This document shows, piece by piece, positions 1 through 31,251 of a stretch of DNA of 64,000 nucleotides (position 1 is the stretch's first letter; each line of letters opens with the position of its first letter). The notes beneath the pieces were generated by a model, which did not search any database, had not been told where the DNA came from, and worked only from the letters and a program-made list of their open reading frames with translations. Position numbers and translations under genes: made by a program. Source of the DNA: Amoebidium appalachense (lineage: Eukaryota > Ichthyosporea); contig CAVNZM010000014.1 of the NCBI GenBank assembly GCA_963693365.1, positions 4,030,001 to 4,094,000 of the forward strand, given 5' to 3'.

Positions 1-41
1 CGTTAGCAAAATACAGAACATAACACTGATAACAACTCTAT

Positions 42-145
42 TTATTTGGTTTTTGGGTATAGCCCACCGGACTGAAACCAAAACAGTCCCGTAGATTCAA
101 AGTTTGTGAACAATTCGTGTGTGAACAATTCGTGGCCACCTGTGT

Positions 146-206
<61 letters not shown>

Positions 207-508
207 CGCGCGCGCATGCATACTATTAGGTGTGCATGCGCGTGCGCGTGTGTGTATGTGTTTGGCGGGCAGGCAGGCGGGCAGGCGGGCAGGCGGGCAG
301 GAAGTTGGGCGGGCGGGGAGGAGGACGGGCCGGGAGGGGAGGGGAGAGGGGGGGGGGGGGGGGGGGGGGAGTGTTTAAGCACATTTACCTCCTGCAGCTG
401 GGCGTATGCAGCATCGCAGCGTTTGCGATAGTCAGCCACCCACTGCCGCCTCTGAAACTGGGCCACACTAGCCCCTCCTGCACGGTTCAACTTAGGCCTG
501 CCCTTTTT
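42..508 (-). CDS. 3' end of unidentified minus-strand gene (last two exons)
   Basis: Two consecutive exons can be read on the minus strand. Exon 508-389 (40 codons) follows a TTTTCAG acceptor and ends at a GAG|GTAAAT donor. Exon 71-42 follows a GGTTTCAG acceptor and encodes SGGLYPKTK plus a TAA stop at 44-42. Both junctions are in phase 0. The first exon is basic, beginning KKGRPK and containing WVADYRKRCDAAYAQLQ, which looks like a charged amphipathic helix. I do not recognise the family. The intron between them contains the (GT)n tract at 140-204 and a poly-G run. Upstream exons of the same gene may be those at 4022-4596, but I could not join them in a continuous frame. Confidence 0.5.
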
Positions 509-602
509 CTGAAAAAAGAGCATGTTAGTTCTTATCATCGGACACGGTATTGATATGCTATGTACGGCATATACAACACCCTGTGCCCCCCCCCCCCCTC
601 CC

Positions 603-633
<31 letters not shown>

Positions 634-784
634 GGACTCCTCCCCCCCCCCCCCCCCCCCCCCCCCAACCCGTAAAAAAAAAAAAGAAAAAAGCCAATCA
701 TTCAGGGGAAAACGAGACAAGGGAGGAAAACAGAACAAGAGAAAGGAAAAGAACGGAAGTAACGAAGAAGGGGGAGAGAAGAGG

Positions 785-823
<39 letters not shown>

Positions 824-1360
824 GTGGGCGGGGGGAACGTGGTGGTGGCAGTGGTGGTGGGGGGAGGGGGGGGGGGGGGGGGGAAGGCACAGCACAACCC
901 CGCTCATGGCATGTACTCTACACACAAACACACACACACAACACACACACACACATCGTCACACACACAGACACACACGCACACACACGCGCGCGCGCGC
1001 ACACACACACACACACACCGTGCGGACACAAACACTGATTCACACGCATACGCACACGCACACGCACATGTCCAAACCTATGCACACACACTCACGCATG
1101 CGCACACGCTCCACAAGCATAATAGCTATTCGAATATTCACAAGCATAATAGGTAATCTGGATATTCCACAAGCACTGTAACGCACATGCACACACACAC
1201 ACACACATGGCATACACACACACACACCCCAATCTATGTCTCTCTACACCCCACACACTCTCGCACCCCTCCCCCTCTCCCCCTCTTTCCCCTCTCTGCC
1301 CCTACCCTCTCTCGCTCGGCCTCTTCTCCCTTTCCCCCCCACCCCCCTCCCCCTTTACCT

Positions 1361-1396
<36 letters not shown>

Positions 1397-1765
1397 CCCC
1401 CCCCCCCCACACACACACAAACACCAGCCCGGAAGTAACCGGTGCCGTCACCTTCCGCACTAGAGAACAAAAAAGGGACTAAGGCATGTGCGGAAAGTAC
1501 TCTCAACACAGTGAGGCCCCCGGCCCATCACCATCATCATGATGCTCACCAAATAGAAACATCCCATTTTAAGTCAAGATGGCAAGACGACGGTGCAAAA
1601 TGATCATCATATGTTTTCATTGCTCGTCATCACCCGAGACCCTTCAAAACTCCTGAGTCGACCGTGCTGTTCTTCCCCTCTGTATGCAACATCGCCCACC
1701 CCCCAGATGATCCGCGTCGTTCTATTCTAATACCTTTTTGAGTTCGTTCACACTTGCATGTCTGA

Positions 1766-2065
1766 CTGGCACTCACCCTTTTTGGTGCCTCCATTCGTTC
1801 AGTAGATGTCTCATCATCACAAGTACTCGTCTCACTCGACGGCTCCCGGACCACGAGCAAACGCCAAAGGCAAGACCGAACTTGTTTAACCAAAAGGCTT
1901 CAAGCCTTGCACCACCGAGCTAGGGGGGCAAAAATATGGGAAACGGACACCCTCAAGAATGAAGCCCTAGCCAACCAGCTGGGAACCGTGGATCCGAACA
2001 AAGCCCAAATGGCAACGCAGCGGAATTCACCCTTGGGTCGCAGAGGAAAGCCCTTGGGTCGATGA
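1766..2065 (+). other. Unassigned open frame, no start codon at its head
   Basis: A 99-codon frame is open between in-frame stops at 1763-1765 and 2063-2065. It contains a charged, protein-like stretch (AKIWETDTLKNEALANQLG) in its second half. No good start codon or bracketing splice-site pair was found, so it could be an exon, a decayed gene fragment or chance. The opposite strand is also open over much of it (1893-1630), which lowers confidence in either reading. Confidence 0.2.
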
Positions 2066-2908
2066 TGCCCAGATGTACATAGCTAAACACCTCTAAACAG
2101 TGGAACAATAACACTACGAGATGTGGCACAGCAGAGTTTTCAAATAGTACTATACTAATATGTGTAAACCTGCACGTACATCTAGGGTAGTTACCCTACG
2201 TTTGGACATTCGTGTTTTATCTTGAAATGAAGCTTCGAGTTCGAAGGACGTACCGGACCTAGGTTCGCGGAAACGAGAAAAAGAGATGGTCATAGATCGT
2301 GCCGAACGATTGGATATAATCGTCAGATAGGATTGGCTGAAACTATGACTGCGAATATTTATCGAGATCTCAAATAGATGGATTGATTCTATTGGCTTAT
2401 CTTTATCGGAAGTGTGCTGAGGCCTGAGAGATGAATCCGTTCGTTTTGTTCCCGGACGGACTACAGTAGTTTGCATCCTACCGGGTATACCGTAGGGGGC
2501 CCTCATAAAGGACCTTCTTTCACCCAGCAACGACTATACTCCAGCTAGGGTGCTACGGTGCCATTACAGAACTCACATTACATACCGAGTACTTGAACTT
2601 CCAACTTCCTGTACACAGTGAGGAGCCGGGATGCCGCCCATGCTTATGCTGAGGCTGACTCGGTTGAACACCCCCAGACGTCTGACCGGCCAGCACTTCA
2701 AGTCATAATTATGCCTGTGCCGCACGCTGTTCACTGCAGGTCACGTGGCTCGCAGGGCCGGTGCTGCCGACTCAGCCGAGTTGTGAATTGTGCGAACTCA
2801 GTCCGCTGATATAACTTACTGTGACGGCAACCGTTGCGGCATACTAACGGTAGCTGCAGCTGCTCCGGCTGGGATCCGCAACTCACCCCTTGCGTAACTT
2901 GTACATGT

Positions 2909-2962
2909 ACCGGGTCCAAGGCCTCCTAAATAGCACACCATTTAGGAGGCCTTGACCGGGTC
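2909..2962. mobile_element. Short foldback insertion with 8-bp flanking duplication
   Basis: A perfect 15-bp inverted repeat, CAAGGCCTCCTAAAT (2917-2931) and its complement (2940-2954), encloses an 8-nt loop. The whole 38-bp hairpin is flanked by exact direct repeats ACCGGGTC at 2909-2916 and 2955-2962. An 8-bp duplication is the size made by hAT-type transposases, so this may be a minimal non-autonomous or heavily deleted element. It has no coding capacity. No second copy was noticed in the window. Confidence 0.6.
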
Positions 2963-3081
2963 ACTGTTGCATGCGCACGCGCATGTACACCGTGCGCAAC
3001 GTTCACTGTGTGAAAAATTGACACGAACAAAAGCATATGCATTCAAACACATACGCACTTGCCCCCCCGGCCGCCCCCCCC

Positions 3082-3116
<35 letters not shown>

Positions 3117-4021
3117 ACCCACCCACCCACCCCGGTGACCCACCACCATTTCCACCACCACCACCCTCCCACCGGTCACTAACTGAGGCCGTGACGGTCG
3201 TGCTTCTGAGGCCAGACCGCGGGAAAGCAATGGCCAGGCAACGGGAAGTATAGCCACGTGACACGCACCTCATGTTTTACTGTTCAACATACTAACATTA
3301 TAGCACTCACCACACGACACATCATCATAATCATCGCTTCGAATGATGATGTAACAAATCCGATTAAGCCTTACGTTACCAGAGGCTGCAACAGCGAAGG
3401 TTTGATTCATGAGGGTCTACACATCCCTTCCAAGCGTTTTCGCCCGGGGTATCCTTAACTGAGAGCCAGTCGCCGGAGTTAACGTTTTAAGCTCGTCTAC
3501 AATATGTAGTGAAACAGCACCGTGAGTACCAGTGGAACGGAGCTCGGGGCTGAGCGAATCATGATGGTCGAAAGCAACACAAAAAAGCCGCAACCCGCTG
3601 GCACAAGGTGGCCCACCTCCGCTAAGTAAGTAAATCAGATGTGCGAAGTGCCGATGGAGTGCCAGTTTGAAACTGCAGCCTGCCGAAGAGTTTTACTGCC
3701 AGCTAATTGCATCGTGATGCAACAAGCAACAGGCAAAGCTCTGCAGATTCTGAGGCGAATCATAGTATGGGCCGAGCCTCTCTCTCCCTCTCTGTGGCAG
3801 ACTCCCGCGCCCTCTCCCCCTACCGCCCCGTTCACTTCCCCTTGAACGCTCACTTTCAGTTTTCCCCTCTTTCTCCCCCCCCCCTCCCTCCTCAGCTCAC
3901 TTCTCCCCGCCCCTACCGCCCCACCCCCCGTCCCAGTTCTTCAAGTGGTAGACCTTGTTGGTGGGGGACACGGGAGGGACCATCTGAGTGACCACATCAT
4001 AATGATTCACAGCATACTTAC

Positions 4022-4596
4022 CTCAGTCTTTTGACGTCAGTGATCAACTCTTGAACCTCCTTCCCCTTTCTTCCCCCCTCAGCCCCACTAGCCAAAAAGA
4101 AAAGGGGCGGGGCGGGGGGGGGGGGGGGGGGGGGGGGAGGGATAGGGCCAAGTATGAAGTACACCTTCGTGACGACAATCATGAGCCCATCTTCCGGTAG
4201 GACCGTTGGGGGGAGGGGGAGGGGGGAGGAGGGGGAACGGGGAAGTAAAGGGGGGGGAGGGGGGGGGATGATGACATTATCTTTAACATACATACCACAG
4301 GCTTTAAATACATTGTGCACCATAATACCACAACAATGATCTGCTCACTCCATATTAGCCACCCCCCCCCCCCCCCCCCCCCCTCCCCCCCCTCCCCTCC
4401 CCTCCCCCCTCCCCTCCCACCCACCCTCCCCCTATGGACGACAACACGAACTCCCCACCTGCTTCTGCTCAGATGCATACGCCGAAGCCAGCCCATGTTT
4501 GGTGCCACTGAGTTTCGTAAAAGTGATAAAAAAAGGCTCCGGCCCTGTTACGGTCACCCGAGCTATTCCTGCTTTGTGATCTGAGGTAGCGAAGTT
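4022..4596 (-). CDS. Candidate exons of unidentified minus-strand gene
   Basis: Exon 4596-4459 (46 codons) starts after AATTAG and ends at CAG|GTGGGG. It reads NFATSDHK then ARVTVTGPEPFFITFTKLSG and ends ASEQKQ; all other frames are closed or poor. A second exon ends at 4022 with an excellent donor, CTGAG|GTAAGTATG, and encodes EVQELITDVKRLR. Its acceptor is either a pyrimidine-rich CTAG at 4088 or a later GAAG at 4060. Short pieces between them (about 4360-4300 and 4195-4165) may be exons, but their junctions are ambiguous. The family is not recognised. These could be upstream exons of the gene ending at 42. Confidence 0.4.
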
Positions 4597-4834
4597 CTAA
4601 TTTTTCAAGCGAACGAACAGATTGGGTTCTAGAGGGAAAAAAAGGGAACAACCACGTCACACAGTGCTGGTAGCGCAAAATGCTAACTTATAATTAGGGG
4701 GCGGACAGCACATGAAGGATCAAGGAGTAGGGGTAGTTCCCCAGCTAGCTAGCGGTAACCGTGCAGACACACACACGAGCAAAGAGCCAGCCACAGTCGA
4801 TGTATGTCTAGACCTAGTTTAGGTTCATGCATGT

Positions 4835-5320
4835 TTAGGCTTCACTTTGAAGTTTCTGGACGGCTTCTTCTGCTTCGTCCAATATCCTCTTGTCGTCTGC
4901 GTGGGTCAGCAGACCCTTGGCTGTTTTGTGCTCAAACCACCCGAGCTCGCTTATTTCCTTCTCCTGCCTGCGTGCAGCTACTTTCCCAGCTAGGCGGCCG
5001 AGGTAAAGAACCACAGACTTGTCCAACCTGCGCGTTTCACCCCACCTCTTCCTGTATTTCTCGCACACGTAGCGACTGGAAAAGATGATATTCTCGTGCA
5101 GGTTCACTTCTGTGCCAGCTATGCCAGTTTCCTCTTCAAACTCTCGAAGCGCACATGCTATGTTTGTCTCTCCTGCCTCAGCATGGCCTTTTGGAAAACC
5201 CCAGTGTCCGGCATGATGCTTAACAAGAAGGTAGAAGGCGTGCTTATCTTCCACACAGAAGGGAACAACACCGTAGGCGTAGTCTCGCTCCAAAGGCATC
5301 TCTGTCTTAGCTGTAGACAT
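4835..5320 (-). CDS. NUDT2: Nudix hydrolase, Ap4A hydrolase (NUDT2)-like
   Basis: A single-exon 161-residue protein. The complete Nudix box Gx5Ex7REuxEExGu is visible: G-HAEAG-E-TNIACAL-REFEEETGI. It is preceded by WGFPKGHAEAGE, as in asymmetrical bis(5'-nucleosyl)-tetraphosphatases, and size and layout match that family. These enzymes cleave Ap4A to ATP and AMP in the cytosol, using the Nudix-box glutamates to bind Mg2+. The start is taken at the ATG at 5320 (MSTAKTEMPLERDYAYG); the frame is open nine codons further upstream but only to a TTG. The C-terminal third is rich in K and E and likely helical. Being intronless is unusual beside its many-exon neighbours. Its 5' end faces the C1-domain kinase gene. 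Substrate choice within the Nudix family is inferred. Confidence 0.93.
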   Translation of the reverse strand: MSTAKTEMPLERDYAYGVVPFCVEDKHAFYLLVKHHAGHWGFPKGHAEAGETNIACALREFEEETGIAGTEVNLHENIIFSSRYVCEKYRKRWGETRRLDKSVVLYLGRLAGKVAARRQEKEISELGWFEHKTAKGLLTHADDKRILDEAEEAVQKLQSEA

Positions 5321-5972
5321 CTTGGTCGTTACTTGTAGGTGTCTCAATGGTTTAAAGTTATAATTATGTTAAGCGATAAGAGAGGGACAAAGTGGGAAAG
5401 AGGACAGCCTTTTGGTTGAGCAAATGAGTGCCATATAGTGTAGTAAGATTCGCAAATTTTCTTCCGTTTCATGTTTTGGTGGTGGCGGCCTCCTCGGCTC
5501 GGAAAGAGAGAAAGGGAGAGAGAGGAGAGGCAGCGGAGAGAGAGCGAGAGAATGGAAGGCTTATCAGGGTGTGAAATTGTAGGTTCAATGTTTGAACCTG
5601 AAATCTCAGGCGCATAACCAATCGCATGCTCCCCGTTTACAACAATCGCATTCCATCTAGATCTATGTCCGAGGCAAAGATTTAAGACTGGTGTCCTTTG
5701 AGCCAATAGAAATACAGATAAAATTCCTACCCTGTTCCAGCCGGCAGGCGAACGTTTTCGACTTGCACTAACTGGCCGTTGTTTTGTTCTTGTTACCTGT
5801 TTGAATTGACTTGTTCTTGTTGCGGTTTTTGCAGTGGCCTACCTGCAAATCCCCCAAGGCTTCATATATACTAACAGAGGCCTTGATATCCCTCCAAGCA
5901 AGCACCTGTCAGTCGCATGCGGCAGGGATGGACGGGGAATAGCAGGGAGGCACGAGAAAGATAAGCGTCAAA
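5321..5972. promoter_or_regulatory. Shared upstream region of divergent Nudix and kinase genes
   Basis: About 650 bp separate the two divergent ATGs. The region has a purine-rich GA block (about 5500-5550). A pyrimidine-rich stretch ending TTTTTGCAG at 5833 looks like an acceptor, so the kinase 5' UTR may contain an intron. No TATA box is evident. Calling it a bidirectional promoter is inferred from spacing only. Confidence 0.4.
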
Positions 5973-25184
<19,212 letters not shown>

Positions 25185-25619
25185 TGTGGATATAATGCAC
25201 GTGCATGGACCGTTCTGGCATGTGCACAGGCACGTACATTGTGGAATGTACACACAACTCGGGCATGTGTGCGCTTGTCCAAACACACGTGTGTGCAGCG
25301 TTCACAGATGTGTGCACATCTGCGGATTGTAAAAAGGATAGCTTAGATACGCGGACACACGCCATGCACACGATTTAGAGTAGGAAATGTAATTGCTTCC
25401 AGCCTACAAAGGGTGAATGGATTTGAAACATGTGCTGTGTAGGATGAATGACCAGATTTTCTGTATAAATGAAACAGTAATTTTCAAGAAATTCGTTAGT
25501 TTTCACACCCTGCTGGTGATGCCTCTGATTCTGTTGTTTGTACACCCGATTCACTTTCAGCGGGAAAGGACCAGACTGTATAATAGTGACAGGCAACCCT
25601 TTCCCCCCTTCCTTTTTTT

Positions 25620-25670
<51 letters not shown>

Positions 25671-25707
25671 GGTTATTGGATGCTTTTAGGGGTGGGTGGG
25701 TGGGTGT

Positions 25708-25741
<34 letters not shown>

Positions 25742-26835
25742 CTTTGATTTTCCCAGGGTAGTGAATGACTGTGCCAGGGGAATAAGTTAGCATCAGGACG
25801 AAAGATAGACACCCCCAGGCACGTCAATTTGTACGAATTTCTCTGGGCCAGTGGCCATGAAATAAAGCCAGCCCAAGGTAGTGCAGCTTTCCAGTTCTCA
25901 CCATGAAGTGTCCATGGTGTGGGTGTGAGTGTGCATGTGTGGGTGGGCCTGTGCGTCCATGTGTGTACACACGTCAGCTGATAATAGGTGTGTATGCAAT
26001 GCGGCTCCTGTGTCAGGTGTGTATGTTTGTATGTAGACGTGACATCCGTAGAGGTTTGTGAGGCGTGTACGCTCCATGCGTGTTTGCTTGTATGTAAGCA
26101 TTCGTACGTGTGTGTGTGTAAATAAAATATTGAGTGTGTATTGAGACCATGCATGTGTGTGCAGGTGTATGTAATTGTCTGTGTGTGGTCATGGGCATGC
26201 TCTATTGTACACGTGCTGTGTTGTGCCTGTGTGGTTGTGTACATATATGGCAGTGCACGTGCGTGAGTCACAATGATTGCTACATGGGTGGGTGTGCATG
26301 TGTGTTCGCGGCTGTGGCCCCTTTCCTTGCTTTTCACTCTCTTTTGTTGGTTTGTTTGTTTATTGTTTGGGGGGCTTGATGCCATGGTTGTGGGTGTGTA
26401 TACGTGTGGTTGCCGTGTGGGTGTGCATGATATTGTACATATGTATCATGTATCCGGACACTACAGTACGTGTGCACGCGTATGTACCTCATGAGCGTGG
26501 GCATATATGGCGCCGAGAAGGATAACACTCGGGGGCACATCATGACGAAAAGATTTGGGGTGTCAGGGAGAGTTAGTTTAGTATGTGGTATTAACACGAG
26601 GAGCTCCTGCAATTGCAATTGTTTGATGCCAGCACCCGCCCTTTCAGAGCCCCCCCTGTATTAATTCCGAGTTCAGTCAATCTTATGTTACAGTAGGCAA
26701 GCGGTGTATGTTCTAGATTGGCAGCTGGGCCTAGAATGGTGGATGAGTGCGAGGTAGTGGTCCTCAAAATGGTGTTTTCTCTGCTCTTTTTTCGGTCTCT
26801 TTTTTTTGTGTGTGTGTGTGTGGTGGTGGTGGTGG

Positions 26836-26888
<53 letters not shown>

Positions 26889-27489
26889 TCTAAGTGGAGA
26901 TTAGCACTCGGCAGATACACGGAAACTCGGGACATTCATACCATTGAATGCTCATTGTTAAGTTACAGTAGAGTGCACGTAGGCACCAGCCGGAGGGGAT
27001 CGATGGGAAGTTGTTGACCTGTGTGTGTGAGGTCACTGTGCACGAAAATACATGAGATTATGTGTTTAAAATTTGTATGCGTGCGTGTGTTTGGCGGTTG
27101 GGGAGCAATCCGCGCATAAAAAATACAAGGCGCTATATGCACCGTAACACAACGGTTGAAGGTTTACGCTGCTCTACTCCGAACCAAAGAAATTATAAAT
27201 AGCCGCCTCTAAGGGGTAGAGGAAGTGAGGAAAAAGGATAAGTGGTGTATTGAACGTGTTCTTGGGCCGTGGGAAATGCATATGGATGTGTGGGAGTGTT
27301 ACGTGTTCGCTATATCTCATGGTAACACGAGAAGGCCCCAGGGGGAGGCGGTGGAGGGGAGGGGGGGGGGAGGTTGCTGATGGGCGGAAGTAAAAACATA
27401 TTTGGTGCCGGGGTTTTGTGACGTAGTGTAGGGGTGTACGTGTCTCTCCCAAGGAGTGCAGTCGCATGTGCATGTATGGTGATGGGGGA
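25185..27489. other. Spacer between convergent kinase and phosphatase genes
   Basis: This is the shared 3' flank of two tail-to-tail genes. It holds T-then-G composites at about 25612-25669 and poly-G at about 25709-25741 and 26837-26886. AATAAA at 25861-25866 is a possible but distant poly(A) signal for the kinase. No exon-like frame is supported. Confidence 0.6.
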
Positions 27490-27552
27490 CTACAGCTCCA
27501 ATCCAAGCAGGCTGGCTAGACGCAGACCAACTTCGGTGTTGTCAAGGTTGCC

Positions 27553-27642
<90 letters not shown>

Positions 27643-28793
27643 GTGTGTGTGTGTGTATGTGCTTTGCGTGCAAGCATATGTGTGTGTGTGTGTGTGCACG
27701 TGAGTGGAGTGCGTGACTACACTTCTTTCTCACTTTCTCTCACTTTCTCTCTCTCTCTTCCTCCCTCCCTCCCCCCCCCCCCCCCCCCCCCCCCCCACCC
27801 CCTCCGTCTCACTTCTCTATCCCTGTGTGTATGTGAGCATGTGTGGCTATCATGGAAGGAGTGGACGTGAATGAGAAGAGGGCCACATGAGCCGTAACGG
27901 GAGAACACGATGCATAAGACCGGTCAGGAGAGCAGCGCCGATGCACCGACAACCTGGGCTATAAGGAAAGCCGGGGGAAGGGGGGGCAACTGCAGCAGCT
28001 AGTCATGTGTGGGCAGGAGACCGTAGGTGGGTGTGAGAGGGGGGAGGGGATTATACCTCTGAAGTGTTCTGAGCCTGGGCCATAGGCATACAGGTTGACG
28101 TCTTCACCTGCAGCTCACAGTGTCACCATGGGCACAAACATGCACGTGCATGCACAAACATGCACGTGCACAAACATGCACGTGCATGCACAAACATGCA
28201 CGTGCATGCACAAACATGCACGTGCATGCTCAAACATGCACGTGCGTGCACAAACATGCACGTGCACCGACAGGCAGGCACATAGACAAGAACACAAGTG
28301 CACACACATGCACATACTTGTACAGGCAGGCACGCTAACCATCACACACACACCCATACATGTAAACATACCCCCGCGGCCACACATCCCCAGGGAGAGG
28401 AAGCTCCTATGTCCAGCCAAGAGGCACACCTGCCTCCCCAAACACAACACCCTATCTCGAAACTTCACAATAGTTGCCCAATTCTTGGGCATCTCAATTT
28501 CAGACTTGATTCTGTTACCTATGTGTTGAATATGTAAGGCTCATGAGAACTGAATCCACATAAGCACCAACCCAATAACTTACAAAATCCCCCCCCCCCC
28601 CCCCCCCCCTCCCCCCCCCCCCCCTCTCTCCTCACCCTCCCAATACCTGTGTGGGATGGGGAGGTGAAGCCCACACCACAGCGTCGTGGCACAAGAGTCC
28701 ATAGTGTGCTCATGCGCAGTTCAAGTGGGCCTAGTAGTCCTGCAAGGAGGGTTGGAGGGGGTTAGAACACACACACACACAGACACACACACA

Positions 28794-28842
<49 letters not shown>

Positions 28843-29280
28843 GCGTGCGCCGGCGCGGGCGCGCACACACAGACACACACGCACGCACACACACACACAC
28901 ACACACACGCACACACACACACACACACGAGCAACCAATGTGCTTGCCGTTGAAATGGATTGACACAAGTTTTAGTAGCTCCCAACATGGGTCCCCCCCT
29001 CCTCCCCCCCTCCCCCCCCCCCACAAACACACACATATACATCCCCCTCATCCCCCCCTGCACGGACACATGCACAGCCTGAACGATGTGTAAGTCAAGG
29101 GGTGTGCCCACTAGCACGTACGTGAAGGCATGCAGGGACAGAGTGCATGCACAGGCACACGTGTAGTGACATTGGAGAAATATAAGCCACGTGCACACAT
29201 GCTCATGTACAGATTAAATAGATGCACAAACAAATACATTCCGCTTTCGTTCTTGCATGCATACAAATCACAGGAACAGC

Positions 29281-29334
<54 letters not shown>

Positions 29335-29337
29335 ACA

Positions 29338-29370
<33 letters not shown>

Positions 29371-29658
29371 ACACACACACCCACACACACACAAACACCC
29401 ACACCACACACACGCCGACCCACCCACCCACCCACACCACACACACACACACACCTTTGATCTCCTCGTCGCTCAGGTCGGTGATTCCCAAATGCCTGCC
29501 ACCAGCCCCCAGGCCATTACTTCAGTTGCCAACCTCCCCAACATTATCTCACTCCCCCCTCCCCCCCCCCCCCCTCCCTTGCCTCTTCCCTCGCTCTCCT
29601 CCCCTCACTCCTTCCTTCCTCCCTCCCCCTTCTCCCCATCTCCTTCCCTCATTCCTCC

Positions 29659-29697
<39 letters not shown>

Positions 29698-30528
29698 CCC
29701 ACCCACCCACCAACATCATCTCATCCCCCGCTCCCCCCCCCCCCCCCCCCCCCCCCCCTGCCCCAGCCACCAACATCAATTCATCCCTTTACCCCCCCCC
29801 CCCTCCCCCCTCCCTCCCCCCTCCCCCCCCCGGGGGCCCTCCCCCCAGCCCCTTTGCTAATATTTCAGTTGCCACCCCAAAAATATACACCCCTGTTGCC
29901 ATGTATTCTCATCTCTCCTCTGACTACCGTGCATGCAAGGGAAGGGAATACGGAAACATGGCTGCATACGTTTGTACGATTTCTCTTATCCTATCCGGGC
30001 TGGTGGTGTTGTAGATGTCTGGGTCTGTGGCCTGCAGATACTCAAGACTGTGCCGCACTGCACAAACACAGTCAGCAAAAAGACTGCATGCATGACTACA
30101 CAAATCAAATCAAAACATTTATCATCCCGCACCTCTCCCCTTCCTCCCCCCCTTCCGGCCATTTCAAGCACACACACACACACACACGTACAGACGCATA
30201 CACATACATGTATGTGCACGCACACCCAAAGGCTGGCACAGAGACGTACACGGCAAAACACAAACATCAACTTTCTAAAACACTGATTCATCACATAACT
30301 CGTTGGGATGTGACGGCATGCAGGTGCATAATAGGGCCATGTGCATGCCACAGTGTCGGTGTACGGGCAGGCAGCCGAGCCAATACCATGACCCCAATGA
30401 TTGGGTTCTGCTCGTGCGCGCGGTTGCGTATAGAGCGGGTTTACGCATCGGTAGCATTTGCAAGCAAAAGTGGGAGTGTCTCACATAGTACAATCACGTC
30501 CCCCAAATTTTGATTGTCTTTTTTTTTT

Positions 30529-30559
<31 letters not shown>

Positions 30560-30592
30560 GGGGGGAGGGGGGGGGGGGGGGGGGGGAAGGAA

Positions 30593-30636
<44 letters not shown>

Positions 30637-31045
30637 GAGGAGATGGGGGGGGGGGGGGGGGTAAGATGCAGTTCCGAAGAGCAGTTTAACTGGGCATGGG
30701 TGGGTGGGTGGTTGTGTGTGTGTGTGTGTCCTTGCGTGTGTCTGTGTGTGTGTGTGCGCACGTGTTTGGGGGATGGGTGAGGGGGGGTGTATCGAGGTAA
30801 AAAAAGCAGATGGCCATGCAATCAATACCGTTTGCAAGGGGCTGGGGGTCCCACTGGTACTCGGGGATGGCGCTGGTCCATTGGTAGCCAATCGAAAGGC
30901 CCCCTGTCTCGTGGTCCGACGTCTATTGGTGCAAGGTCAGTAAGCGCAAATAGGTAGAAAAGGGGGTGGAAGGGCTGGGGTTAGGAATGTGTTACACAGT
31001 ACGAAGTGCACATGCATGACGTACAACACAATGCAGGGGGGGGGT

Positions 31046-31077
<32 letters not shown>

Positions 31078-31199
31078 GGGGGGTGCACTGCCGACCACGT
31101 GAAAGCCTCGAGGCATATGTACATCAGCAACATATTCTTTCTAGGTGTATTCGAAACAGAAAGAAGCACAAGATCATGTGTGCCAGCCTGCACGTGTGT

Positions 31200-31251
<52 letters not shown>

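Larger units (their letters stand above)
509..4021. other. No confident gene; intron or spacer with repeats
   Basis: This stretch holds poly-C/poly-A composites (about 590-685), CA/GT microsatellites (785-820, 920-1230), a poly-C block (1362-1408), a short unassigned open frame (1766-2065), the foldback element at 2909-2962 and C/G-rich blocks around 3066-3116. The sequence from 2066 to 2900 is of ordinary composition, but I see no exon there that I can support. Confidence 0.5.

Noticed and set aside
1425-1459. Possible 35-nt minus-strand exon (AEGDGTGYFRA)
   Set aside because: Has AG and GT borders but does not join in phase with the exon at 508-389.
2150-2530. 126-codon minus-strand frame
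   Set aside because: Unrepetitive, but without domain similarity, splice context or codon pattern resembling the confirmed exons.
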